Shown here in pieces: positions 46,654 through 57,500 of a stretch of DNA of 64,000 nucleotides (positions are counted from its first letter, which is position 1; every line of letters starts with the position of its first letter). A program made the translations under genes and the position numbers. Where the stretch lies: NCBI GenBank assembly GCA_049999725.1, contig JBNGIS010020651.1:17273-81272 (forward strand), in the 5' to 3' direction. The notes beneath the pieces are model-generated. The model did not search any database. It worked only from the letters and a program-made list of their open reading frames with translations, and was not told the origin of the DNA. Source of the stretch: Haplomitrium mnioides. Its lineage: Eukaryota > Marchantiophyta > Haplomitriopsida > Calobryales.

Positions 46654-47530
46654 CGCGTAGACTTCTGAGGGACACCATAGTACTCAAAATATACAATCAG
46701 GCAAAAGTAATTACCTTACCACTCATTAGCAAGGGCTACAAATGAAGAGTTAGGAGTCGGGACGATTGACAATCATGGTGCCATGAAGCTTTATCACGGG
46801 AGGATTCACAAGATAGTGGCTATCATGGCAATGCTAGGGAGAAAGAACTCATGTCGAAGGGTTGAGGGACGAGGCGGCAATGGCAAGATTGATGAAGCAA
46901 AGGCAGAATGTGAGGTGGAGGCAATTTGGGTCACTCCGTTCTCAACTCTTTACTATTGTAGATGTGGGTTGACTCAATAGAAAGAGGACTTCCAAATGCA
47001 TTTGCGAAAATTGAAATCAAAGGAAATGATGGAGAAATAAGGATGCACCATCCCTTGGATGGTGGCAACAATGCCAAGTCTAACGACAATGAGCATTTCT
47101 TTATTGGATCAGTTTGATAAGGTCTAACTTTATCGGGTGAACTCGTTTGGGTCTAGCTCTATTGGGTTTGATTGTTCTGTACATGTTTTTCATTTTCTTA
47201 TTGAGCACAACAGTCAATCTTTCCTATAGAATATGGCAATAGACGGCGCTCTATTGAGTCAATCTTATCAGGTCGGTTCTAGTGGATGAGTTCTATCGAG
47301 TCTGATTGTCTTTGGTATAATTTTGACCTTTTCTATTGGGCACAACGGTCCAACTTCTCCATAGAAGACATCGGCAAACAATGCTTTATCGGGTCCAACT
47401 CTATTGAGTCAATCCTATTGAGTCAAACTTTGAGTCTTACTATCCATTTGTATGGGTTTGTCTTTTTCTATTGGATGCAATGATCCAACTTCCTCATGGA
47501 AGACGTAGGCAAGTAGTACTCTATCGGGTC
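46654..47530. other. No gene; degenerate TCTATCGGGTC repeats
   Basis: 46654-47090 shows nothing recognisable. From about 47110 to 47530 the motif TCTATCGGGTC (variants tctattgagtc) recurs with 'ccaacttcctcatggaagac' segments. Similar sequence appears on the other side of the chromovirus remnant (50160-50360). Confidence 0.5.
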
Positions 47531-47886
47531 TATAATAGTACAAGTATAAGGTTGTGCTATTTATAAGAAAATAGAGAGGAGTGAAGGACGTGGTAGAGAG
47601 TCACTTTTAGGGTTGAGATAAGATTACTTGCCTTCAAAGTTCATTTAGTAGGAGAGTCACTTTTAGGGCTGAAATTAAAAGTGACTTGTAAGTGAAGAAA
47701 GAGGGATGACACCCTCTTTTCTTGTATAAATAGAAGGGCTTCTTAGCCCCACTCCTCATTCTGGAGTTCCTCTCAATTTGGTTTGGCTCTTTGGTTTCTT
47801 GGCTCTAGCTAGCACTCTTGGATTTTGTGTGCTTATTATCTTTGATTTGTATAACTCTATTGGAGTTATCTTGAAGTTGTTACTCA
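47531..47886 (+). repeat. Left LTR of the chromovirus remnant
   Basis: Matches 49799-50131 with an extra stretch of about 20 bases near 47640. TATA-like CTTGTATAAATAG lies near 47730. Confidence 0.8.
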
Positions 47887-47899
47887 CCTCCATTGTATT

Positions 47900-48587
47900 T
47901 ACTTGATGATCCATCCTTCATGACAGTGCATCAAGAATGGTGTGGAACTTTCTAAGCTTGTACTCTAGCTTGATATCAAGACTTGCAATTGGTCTTCCCA
48001 TCGGTGGTGGCAACTTGTCATATTTTCCAAATAGATTGCTTGTAATAATGGCTTGTGGTGAGGTCTTCTTGAAAGATAGTGCCTCCACACTTTGGTAGCA
48101 TAAACCATTGACAATTGCTATCAATCCCTTGTAGAATAGTCTCTCTTTACCGTATTTAATCAATGTGCCATGAAGACAATTGGATGAAGTCCATCCTTAA
48201 ACTCTTGCTGCAAAATTGCTCCAATAGCAAAATTAGAAGCATCCAAATCAACTATACAACATGTTTTTGGATTGTATGATTGTAGAATAGGACGAGAAGA
48301 GACTGCATCCTTGAGTTGTTGAAATGTCATTTGCTATTAGGCAGTCCATTGAAACTTGACCTCTCTACCTAGCAGATTTGTAAGTGGTGCAACAATATAC
48401 ATATAATAATTGATGAATTGTTGGTAGAAGCTTCCTAATCTATTGAAGGCTCTAATGTCTTTTGCTTCTGTTGGTGTTGACTACTCTATGATAGCTTTGA
48501 TTTTCTCTTCTTCCATCTTGATACCACCTACAAACACCTTGTGTCTTACATAAGTAACCTCTTTTTTTCCAAAATTTGCACTTGGTG
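47900..48587 (-). pseudogene. Chromovirus reverse transcriptase end and RNase H start, inverted
   Basis: On the minus strand, read through several stops: VTYVRHKVFVGGIKMEEEKI and IRAFNRLGSFYQQFINYYM (thumb/connection), APLTNLLGREVKFQWT, FQQLKDAVSSRPIL and VDLDASNFAIGAILQQEF, the first RNase H Asp region. It lies antisense to the LTRs and integrase of the same relic, so it was inverted or comes from another copy. Confidence 0.72.
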
Positions 48588-49530
48588 GTGGCCTAACTTG
48601 GCTCGAGATGTTCGTGGTTTTGTTCGTTCATGTGAAAGTTGTCAACAAAACGAAGCTCCAAATCAAAAATGAGGAGGATTTCTTCAACCATTACCAATTC
48701 GTACTACTCGTTGGAAACATGTAAGTTTGGATCTTGTCATTTCACTTCCAACTACACCTCATAGGTTTACTGCTATTATGGTGTTTTTAGACAAGCTCAA
48801 CAAGCATATTCATTTGGCATCGATGGTGGATACAATAAGCGCTCCATAATTGGCAAAAATTTATTTTGATATTGTCTTCCGTTATCATGAAATGCCCAAG
48901 GTGTTAATATCTTATAGGGATTCACGTTTCATTGTAAAGTTTTGGAAATAGTTGTTCAAACTTTTAGGCACCAAACTCTCTATGTCTACTGTTTTACATC
49001 CTCAAATAGATGGGAAAACAGAGCACGCTAATTGCACTATGAAGGATAGGCTTCGCACGTTCATCAATGTTCATCATACTGATTAGGATAGTTTCTTACC
49101 AACTAAGGAGTTTGCCTATAGCAACTCCAAACAAGCAAGTGCTAGGTTTTTTACTTTCTTTCTTAATTTGGGTCAACATCCTCTTGTTTCCAATGGTTTG
49201 TTTTCTACTACTTCTTCTAATGTTCCAAGTATTTCTATTTTTTGTCTCATTTATCTTCTTCCTTGCAAGATGCTCACAACCATCTTATTGTTGCTCAAAA
49301 TCATTGTCGTGATTGCTCTTATGTTATAGGAGACCAAGTTGTGTTATTTACTCATAATCTCCCATTGTCTTTAGATACTCAAGTCCGTATGTTATCTTCT
49401 GCTTAGATTAGTCCTTCTCTATTTCTCAAGTTATTTTTCCCATTGTTTATAAACTTGACCTTTCTCTTTATATGAAAATTCATCCTCCATTTCATGTCTC
49501 TAAACTTAAGCCTTTTATTTCTAGTCCATC
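48588..49530 (+). pseudogene. Chromovirus integrase remnant
   Basis: Plus strand with many stops: WWPNLARDVRGFVRSCESCQ (zinc-binding domain end), RWKHVSLDLVISLPTTPH (first Asp), VLISYRDSRFIVKFWK (second Asp), LHPQIDGKTEHANCTMKDRL (Glu), then KEFAYSNSKQAS. The last part (HPPFHVSKLKPFIS) leads to the chromodomain. These are plant chromovirus signatures. Confidence 0.8.
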
Positions 49531-49798
49531 TTCTTTTCAAAATCGTGTTCAACTTCCTCCTCTGGCTATTGTTCTTGATGATCATAAAGAATTAAAAGTG
49601 GACCTCATTTTTAGCGAAAAGAATTATCAAGCGAGAGCAACATCGAAAAAGCTCAATGCAAGGTTTTGTGGAAAGACTATCCACTTCATGATGCTACTTG
49701 CGAACCTTCTTCAAATCTTGAGAATGCTCAAGAGGTTATCAAAATATTTGAAAGTTGCAGCAATGATGAGGACATCATCGATTAGAAGGCAGGGATTA
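49531..49798 (+). pseudogene. Chromodomain remnant
   Basis: After HPPFHVSKLKPF and a Pro-rich spacer, VDLIFSEKNYQARATSKKLN and, in a shifted frame near 49675-49750, WKDYPLHDATCEPSSNLENA correspond to a chromodomain. That domain directs chromovirus integration to particular chromatin. The frameshift and stops show that it is dead. Confidence 0.7.
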
Positions 49799-50131
49799 TG
49801 TAATAGTACAAGCATAAAGTTGTGTTATTTATAAGAAAATAGAGAGGAGTGAAAGAAGTGGTAGAGAGTTACTTTCAGGGTTGAGATAAGACTACTTGCA
49901 TTTGGAGTTACTTTTAGGGCTGAAATTAGAAGTGACTTGTAAGTGAAGAAAGAGGGATGACACCCACTCTCTTGTATAAATAAAAGGGCTTTTTAGCCTC
50001 ACTCCTCATTCAGGAGTTCCTCTTGGTTTGGCTCTTTGATTGCTTCGCTTTAGCTAGGACTCTTGGATTTTGTTTGCTTATTGGCTTTGAGTTGTATAAC
50101 TCTATTGGAGTTATCTTGAAGTTGTTATTCA
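49799..50131 (+). repeat. Right LTR of the chromovirus remnant
   Basis: 333 bp, starts TGTAATAGTAC after a purine-rich AGAAGGCAGGGAT. Contains CTTGTATAAATAAAAGG. Confidence 0.8.
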
Positions 50132-50815
50132 TTTGGAAGTTGGTCTTTGAGTTCTTTTGCAGAATCAGTTCTATCAAGTCTAGCTCTATCAAGTCAATCC
50201 TATCGAGTCAAACTTTGGGTTTGATTGTTGTTCTATATAGGTTTGTCCTTTTCTATTGAGCACGACAATCCAACTTCCTTGTAGAAGACGAAGGCGGGCA
50301 ACACTCATTCGAGTCATTCCTCTTGGGTCTAGCTCTATCAGGTTAGTTCTATCGGGTGTTGGGCCAAAGGTGGCTTAGTTGCCATTTGTTAGAGAATCAG
50401 GACAAGTGTCACCAGTTGAGTGACAGTCTTACAAAAGGGGGGAGAAGACAAGAAGAAGAGAAGAGAATGTGGGCTCCTTTCAAATAGCGATTGCATAGCT
50501 ACAAGGGTCGGATGGGCGTGATTTCAATCTTGTTGGAAAGAGGACAACTAGAATCAACGCTTCGCGTGGATTCTAGTTGTTGAATCTCAAACACTATAGC
50601 ATAGTATCCATAAAAAGACGAGATACTTCTCACTACCATCAAATGGAGGAAAACAAAAACTTTAAGGCAAGGATCATAATAGAAGGCAAGAAAAGGAGGA
50701 AACGAGAGGGGTATAGTTTGCCTCACTTTGAGGCTTGAGTTGTTGATTGCTGTGTGCAAGAAAAGTAGTGGGCTACGTGAGAGAGAGGTATGGCGACACT
50801 TCACTTGAAGAAGTG
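50132..50815. other. No gene; TCTATCRAGTC repeats then unassigned sequence
   Basis: 50160-50360 repeats the motif family seen left of the chromovirus remnant. 50360-50815 shows nothing recognisable. Confidence 0.45.
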
Positions 50816-51165
50816 GATGTACTCGAGCGAGAGAACTGTCATAGAATGGAGCTGGACTAAAGAGGTGCTAAGAATCGCTAGGCAAGAGACTCTTAAGGCT
50901 TAGCCTACTTGTGTGGACTCATTCTTGAAGGTGGACCAACATTCGGCGGTGGACAATACTTAGAGAAGAAGAGAGTTCTTTCGGCTCGTATTTTGTGAGA
51001 GGCAACCAAACGAGGGTCTTGGTGTTGTCTTTGCTTTGGTTTGTGTAGGAGATAAATCCCATGAACACTAGGAGAGTGTTGCTGGTATCACATTCAAGTA
51101 GAGAAAGGGGAGGAGTGGTCACATTAAACAACCGCTCCTTTGAACTAGGAACCACTACTATCTCT
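50816..51165 (+). repeat. Fragment related to B-family LTRs
   Basis: CTGGACTAAAGAGGTGCTAA, GGTGGACCAACATTCGG and GTGTAGGAGATAAATCCCAT follow the same order as blocks at 32140-32350 and 36480-36680. Strongly diverged. Confidence 0.5.
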
Positions 51166-51514
51166 TGTTTTATTTTTTGCTCTCAAAAACCAATTTTGAA
51201 ACTTTAGCATTCAGAATCATGTTTTCCACGCTTGTGATGCTTGTTTGCAAAAAAAATGTAATTTCACATATCAAAATTACTTATTTGAAGATCAAAATGT
51301 ATTCAAAACAAATTTTCTCATGAGAATACTATTGAATTCACTTTTATAATTAATACTTTAAAAAACACAAACATCATCTAACAAAAAATATACAAAATAT
51401 ACACAATTTTTGTTGTTAAATATTTAAAAAAAAACCAAGATATCATTCATTTTACAAATTGATGAAAACATTCAAATTTTATCAGAAACATATTCAATCA
51501 AAGAAGATGTTTAA
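51166..51514. other. AT-rich spacer
   Basis: No gene. Ends in ATTCAATCAAAGAAGATG, similar to the sequence before array 1, which suggests a shared repeat family around the arrays. Confidence 0.4.
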
Positions 51515-51925
51515 ACACGCAAGAACTTGTAGTCGTAGTCTTAAAGCTCATGCATGTAGAGATTGTCGAAGCAACTTTGCACTTTGAATGATAAAGCTTA
51601 GACATGCGTGGAATGTTGAGGTTGTCACATGCAAGAACTTTGAACTGGAACTCAAATAAATATGCGCAAGAGGATTGTTGAAGAGAAATAATTAGGAAAT
51701 AATTGCTAAAACCAAGGCACGTTTGGACAACTAAAGACCACACAATCTTGAACAACTAAAGCCTATACGTGCATGAATAGCTGAAGCCCATGCAAGATGG
51801 AATAACTAAAGTCTATGCGCACATGGAAAACAGAAGCCCACGCGAGCTTGAACAACTAAAGCCAATGTGCATAAGGACAATAGAAGCCGACGTGAGCACG
51901 GACTGTCGAGTAACTAGACGCATGG
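51515..51925. repeat. Palindrome-centred minisatellite, array 3
   Basis: Strongly decayed units such as AAGCCTATACGTGCATGAAT, AAGTCTATGCGCACATGGAA and AGCCCACGCGAGCTTGAAC. It lies downstream (minus sense) of the methyltransferase-like gene remnant and is flanked on the right by 'tttgtaactaattttaat', as after array 2. Confidence 0.7.
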
Positions 51926-53481
51926 ACCTTCCATGCAAGAATAGACTTTGTAACTAATTTTAATGAAAACAAATATGTTTTGTTTAAAAATAGTTTTGCA
52001 AAGAAAATTGTATTATAAAGAAAATACTTAAATTGTATTTGGAATGCAACAAGAAAAAAGAGGAATCAAATAATATTTTGTGAGAAAAATACTTTTCTAT
52101 ATACAAAAATAACATCAGTTTGATGTTGCAGCCCAATCCACTTTAAGAGAAATGATCTAATTTAAATCTATTGCTTAAGAAGCTTCAGCATTTGGAGCCA
52201 TTAAAGAGTCATGTCAAGACCTTCCAATCTCTGAAATCGCTACAAAATCACCAAATGCACTTGCAATGCCAAGAGGAACATGCTCCTTGTGTTACACGTA
52301 TACATTTTGCAACTCGATCACATCGGATGGCAAAGAAGCCATCGTCAAAACTCTCTCAAGAATATAGATTGATTGACGTCTATTATATTCCATTGCGATG
52401 CAATATCGCATCATCTTTAAAGCACAAACAAGGCATGTGCCCAACCCAGAGCAAAGATCCAAAATCCAATCTTGATCTATTGATAAATAGTCAATGAAAA
52501 AATTATACAAAGCCTGAGGCTTTTGGTAAACATCACATAAACATCGTATCATGTATGTTTAAACTTTGCACATACACCCGGGCAGCTAAACAAACTTCAC
52601 ATAATTTGACAAAGATGACCAGTAGCATCAGTAACTTGCAAGTTGAAGAGCTTCATGCTCTAATCGCCCTTATTTGTTAGTGTCACTAACCCACAATCTA
52701 GTACTAGTAGACGTGAGCGATTTGCGGACCACCTAGATGATGAATATTACTTTTGTCCCTGTAGTAACAAAAACAAACACATGAGACAAAGGAAAAAAAG
52801 TAAAGGAAAAATAAAATACATAAACTAGCGGATAAAACAAACAACTTACAAGACGTTGTTGTCGATGTCACAACAAATCTCTAATAAAGCATCCTCAACA
52901 ATACCAAACTATTACAAAGAGTGGATAATTACAAAAGACTAGAACTTTGAAGTAGTAACAACCTTAAAAGCAGAAACCATATCAAAAATATCATCCTTTG
53001 TAAAGGGTTCCAAATCATCATGCCTACATTCTTTAAGGCTATAACCATAATGAATATCGGCAATAGATAAAGTAAAACATCTTGGTTTCACTAAACCCTT
53101 CAACTATCAAGCATAAGAATCCAAGTGGACTTGATAATATGCCATGTTGAGTTCATTGACATAGAACATTAAGTCCTCATCTTGCTCATCAGAACCTCCT
53201 TCTATTGGAAGGGCAAAAGTTTCATTTAATTGTCTTGTCTTCCATTTTCTTGCTTTCTAGCAGTGAAGGAAAACAAGACGAAGGAAAGAGACAAGAGTAG
53301 GGAATTAATCTTCATCAACGGGAGCTTCTTTAACCTCCAATTTTTTCTACTTTAGCAGCGGCCATTCATTTCTTGGCTAACTGTTGTTTGAAACATTTGT
53401 CGCCCTATAAAAAAACAAATAAACAAATTAGACTAAAATAATAAGCAAAAAATTTGAGTAGACGATAAGGAGAGACTAAGT

Positions 53482-53762
53482 TGCCATGCGTGCATGGACT
53501 CTTGAGTCCATGTACGCATGGTCTCTCAAGTCCCTGTGTGCAAGGACTCATGATTCAATGTGCAAATGGACTCTCGAGAGTCCATGCACACATAGCCTTT
53601 CGACTCTGTTCGCGCAAGGACTCTCCATGGTCTTTATGCTTGGACTCAAGACTCCTTGCGCGCTTGGACTTACAAGTCATTGCGTGCATTGATGCATAAG
53701 TCCATGCGCGAATGGACTCAAGAGAATCCATGCGTGCATGGACTCAAGAGACCCTATGCAAC
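53482..53762. repeat. Palindrome-centred minisatellite, array 4, inside an intron
   Basis: Units of about 25 bp centred on GAGTCCATGCGCGCATGGACTC-like sequence (perfect palindrome in consensus). About ten decayed copies. It lies wholly within the GT-AG intron 53405-53835 of the methyltransferase-like gene remnant. Confidence 0.82.
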
Positions 53763-55394
53763 TAGTGCTTAAAACATTTAGAAGCAAAATAAAAACAAAT
53801 AGTGCAACATAATTGAAAATATAAAAAACACTTACCAACAATTTCTCAAAACTTGCATAGAATGATGACATCTTCAACTCTTTGGTGTGGATGGGATATT
53901 CAATCCTTGCTTCTTCCCAAGTTTTGCAATGCACCTTAGAGCAAAAGGACCTCACCATCACCACCAAAACCTTGTGTCTCTCCAATTCCCGAGACATCTC
54001 TTTGATAGAAAGCTCTCCAACTTCAGCACATTTCAAAATTGAGATTTTAATTGCATCTAGAAGACCTTGAAATGACCTCTAACGTTTCCACTTCATGTCC
54101 TCCAATCTCAAGGAACCTTTGGCCTTGGGCTTCTAGCCCTTGACGGTGTTCTTCTCCCACATTGAAAAACATGCTCTATTGTAAATCCTAGAGCTCATCA
54201 CTTCAAAATGCAAGCTGGAACCAATTGTCTTGAGAAGTGATTTTCTTCTCAAGAGTTGACTTTGGCTTAATCTCTAGGGTCTTCAACACTAACTCTCTTT
54301 CTAGTTTCTTGAATGACACCATCCCACTCTCCATAAACCTCTAATGCCAATATTTGACCTTTTTGAATTGAGGTCATTTCCAACTTGTATCTCTCGTCGC
54401 AATTGTCATTCGTTGCAAAATACAGGCCTATATTGGAGTCAGACCTACTTACACGTAATAGCTGCACAGTGACAACATTGGATTCTTTGCTGTATATTTT
54501 GTGACTAAAAGTTGCCTTGCGGCATCATTGTGATTTCTCCCTTGCAATCTCGTACCTATACTTGTCATGGTTCCTTAGATCAAACTTTGACTTATCCTTT
54601 AACCAACACTTTGGGTCCACAACAACAATAAAAAAATTGTGCGCATGTTTACTGGTGAGCATTCTCTACACTAAAAGCTCAAAAAATTTCTCATTTAGCC
54701 TTCTAATCTAGAATAACCCCCAATTGGCCATTCCAGGTTTTGGAAGGTTTCAATTCTCCAACTGAATTTTTATGGTTTCTTCTTGGACTCTACACCGCTG
54801 GATTGGAGACTCTCAATATTTACTCTTATCCTCCTCAGACACTGCCTGAGGGTCCACCTACTCACGCTTATGAAACGTTCGCAACCCCTTGTGAGAATGT
54901 TTTTTTTTCTCTTGATATTGGAGCGTGCACTGGTTCCGGCTCGGCTTCCTCATCTAAACTGCTCAGAGTTGAAGATGAAGGGGTTGTGGAAGATGACCTT
55001 GAGGGAGATAGGGAGGGTGTAGGCTCATCCTCAATAGCTGGTGCCAAAAGAGGCTTCTTTTTGGTACGACATATTTCTTCTTTTTTGGAGCTTCGACTAG
55101 CTCCTCCGCCTTTCTTTTTTTTTTGTAAATGAAGGTCTTGGTGCTACAGCTGATATTGTTGCTGCAATTGGATGTGACACTTATTGCGCAATGTGGACTC
55201 CCTACATGGGCTTCACCAATTTGATGCTAATACCCATCTTGATGAAGTCTCGTTCGATGTGCTTCACGTTTGGGGAGGCATCAACAAAGTCCGTCAAATA
55301 CTGAGTGAATTGAAAAACAAAATAAAAAATGATGAAACATGTTAAAAAAATCTCCAAGTATTAACAATGTACTGAACATTCAATCTAAGCTAAA

Positions 55395-55530
55395 AAAGAC
55401 TAGGGAGTCTTTGCTCGTCTAGACTCTTAAGTCCATGTGAGCATGGACTAGCAAGTATAAGAAGGCATGGACTAGGGAGTCCATGCGTGCATGGGCTCAA
55501 GAGCCCATGTACGCATTGAGTTTTGAGTCA
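55395..55530. repeat. Palindrome-centred minisatellite, array 5, inside an intron
   Basis: Four to five units, including AGTCCATGCGTGCATGGGCT and GAGCCCATGTACGCATTGAG, within the first intron (55301-55572) of the same gene remnant. Confidence 0.78.
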
Positions 55531-55933
55531 TTAGAAAAAGGAAACAAATGAAACATTATTTTTAGATCTTACCTTGCCTTTGTCCTTAGCAGACTTTAGA
55601 CTCTTGCTCTAGATGTCTCTCAGGTTCATCTCGGAAAAACAATATCGTTTGCGAGAGGCCTTGCAAAGGGAAATGCTATCGGGTGATTATACAAGCAGCC
55701 TGATGTTGGCTCACTACTCCTCTCTAATCATAGTGATTTAGACCAAAAGACCCATGTTATATTTTTCACCTTCACTAGCAAAAAGGTAAAGGTGTTGATC
55801 AATGTCTTTCATTGATCTACAATTAAGTAGCCATTCCCAGTCTAATTTTTCTGGCTCTAAAACCTTGAGAATATTTGAAATACCTATAAGGCTTTGGTTG
55901 AGCAGGCTTGGAAACATTCACCTGTGATGACAT

Positions 55934-56600
55934 TTTTCCAAAAGTAAAAACTAGTAGAATTTGAGGGCAAAAATCTAAGGAACAAAAGCTCACAAAAAGT
56001 GAACGACTGAAAATGGAAGAATAATAAGAAAATGCGAAAACAACAATGACAAGAAAACAAAACCTAAAAAGTGAGCTCATGACAATGGAAAGAAACTTTT
56101 CATTATTGCTCCTTTTCAAACTAAATTTCAAAATTTGTTTTTTCTTGCTAAAAAATGATTCATGGAGCTATTGACACAAAGGTTCACGTGGTGCAAAAAA
56201 TGTTAGTATGTAAAACATCGCTTGTTTTCATCTTCTTCTTTTTTTTCATTTTCATCACAAAATATTTACAATTTGGTTGTTTTGCAAAACTTTTCCTGAA
56301 AAACACTTATTTTATATAGGTCCTAAAAGGTTGACAATATTTGTTAGAAGAGTTTCTTCAAATAGTTTATTTTTAGTCAACTTTATTAATGGTTGAAGTT
56401 CTTAAAAGCAAGAAGAGGTTTGAATTCCAAGATTCATGTTCATAGAAAAGTGCTATTTTGTACCAGCAACTGAAGATTTGTTCAAACGACAATTTTTTGG
56501 AGGTGAGCGATGGACTATTAGAAGCGTCAAGTGTGATGGTGAATATATTGAGGAAAAAGATGGCCTTTTTTGAATCAAATAGCTCTGTTTAAGAAGATCG
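55934..56600. other. AT-rich upstream region of the gene remnant
   Basis: Non-coding and A/T-rich. No TATA box, promoter motif or gene could be assigned with confidence. Confidence 0.35.
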
Positions 56601-57500
56601 AGAAGGTGAAACCTATGCGCGTATAAAGTCAATGACGGAACTCAATGTGCGCATAGGATTAAGGAGTGAACAACTTTCTCGCAAAGGATCAAAGAGGGAA
56701 CCTATTGTTTGCCTAGGATAGAAAACACAACCTTTTGCACACACAAGATTGTTGTTGTCGGTCAAGGGGTCAAAGTTGAATCTTTCTTTTGACTACTCCA
56801 GCAGATCAACAGAAAGACGTTCAACTCACAATTACCAAACGGTTGTGGACCTTTCTTTGTCTTCATCCGAGAGAGACCTTGAAATTCAAGATCAAAATGT
56901 GTTTGTCCAAAACAACAAATGCCTAGAATTAATGGACGGTTTCAATTTTGTAGATAAATTGTTGTCTCCAATAGCCCCACTAAAACAACGAGAGATTTCA
57001 ATTCAAGTTGGACCTCGCAATGAGATTGGGAAATTTGAAACAAACCAAAATATTTTGGAAGAATCTTTAGACAACAATTTGGGAAATGATTCTAGCAAAG
57101 AATGTCAATCAATCAAGATTTGAGTCGAATAATTCTTTGCAACTTGAGTTGTGAGAAGAGAGTCTATGTTTGCATAAGGACTGTTGTTTTTGGTTTGAAT
57201 CCAAACTTTGTCTACAGTCAAATAAAGCAAGGATATGGATTTGATTATTGGTCGTGACCTTAGCCTTGCAACAATTTTTGCTTTTGTTGCTTTGAATAAA
57301 GTACCCTTTGCTAGCAAAACAATAGTAAGAATAGTTTTTATGGTTTGCAAATCCTATGCTCGTATAGGCTTTGTTCTTGTTTCTTTCAAAACCAATTGCG
57401 ACAATAGTCAAAGCAAGCCAGTATATTATTGTTGTTGCTTTTGGTCCTAACCGCACATACAATTAGTAGTTGTCTTGACTAATCCTTTGCATGCATAGGA
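56601..57500. repeat. Scattered palindromic cores
   Basis: Single copies of short palindromes such as CCTATGCGCGTATA (near 56610), CCTATGCTCGTATAGG (near 57352) and CCTTTGCATGCATAGGA (near 57483). They share the core of the arrays but not the 25-bp periodicity. Confidence 0.6.
56749..57123 (+). CDS. Unassigned 124-codon open frame
   Basis: The longest frame in this AT-rich stretch. Its translation is Ser, Asn and Glu-rich (SLSSSERDLEIQDQNVFVQ, LSPIAPLKQREISIQVGP) and looks more protein-like than its surroundings. It begins without a clear promoter, has no recognised domain, and is preceded by a palindromic-core region. It could be an exon of an unknown gene or chance. Confidence 0.25.
   Translation: MLLSVKGSKLNLSFDYSSRSTERRSTHNYQTVVDLSLSSSERDLEIQDQNVFVQNNKCLELMDGFNFVDKLLSPIAPLKQREISIQVGPRNEIGKFETNQNILEESLDNNLGNDSSKECQSIKI

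Larger units (their letters stand above)
47531..50131 (+). mobile_element. Collapsed Ty3/gypsy chromovirus remnant with internal inversion
   Basis: Direct LTR copies of about 356 bp (47531-47886) and 333 bp (49799-50131) flank only 1.9 kb of internal DNA. Both LTRs contain CTTGTATAAATA, a TATA box in plus orientation. Inside, a reverse transcriptase/RNase H fragment is on the minus strand and integrase plus chromodomain on the plus strand; they meet head to head near 48588. No matching target duplication was seen (GGGTC versus TTTGG). The product is a rearranged relic. Confidence 0.78.
52292..55933 (-). pseudogene. Multi-exon gene remnant with DNA methyltransferase-like motifs
   Basis: ATG at 55931-55933 (MSSQVNVSKPAQPKP). 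Exon 1 (55573-55933) then DWEWLLNCRSMKDID. Intron 55301-55572 has GTAAGA...TCAG. Exon 2 begins TDFVDASPNVKHIERDF and runs into a Ser/Pro/Glu-rich linker. Middle coding to 53836 has YRYEIAREK, LEVYGEWDG and EMSRELERHKVLVVMV. Intron 53405-53835 has GTAAGT...TATAG. Exon 4 (52850-53404) has SIADIHYGYSLKE, placed like the DPPY box of N4/N6 methyltransferases. Intron 52759-52849 keeps the frame into exon 5, which has DWILDLCSGLGT (SAM-binding FxGxG-like) and AMEYNRRQSIYILERV. The order motif IV then motif I suggests the beta class. The usual DPPY is not matched exactly. Many stops and shifts make it a pseudogene. An intron in the 54700-54850 region is likely but unresolved. Confidence 0.6.

Noticed and set aside
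52171-52497. 108-codon plus-strand open frame
   Set aside because: Antisense to the exon holding DWILDLCSGLGT; no domain of its own.
54740-55132. 130-codon plus-strand open frame
   Set aside because: It is antisense to the Ser/Pro/Glu-rich linker of the methyltransferase-like remnant, whose minus-strand reading has matching exon borders.
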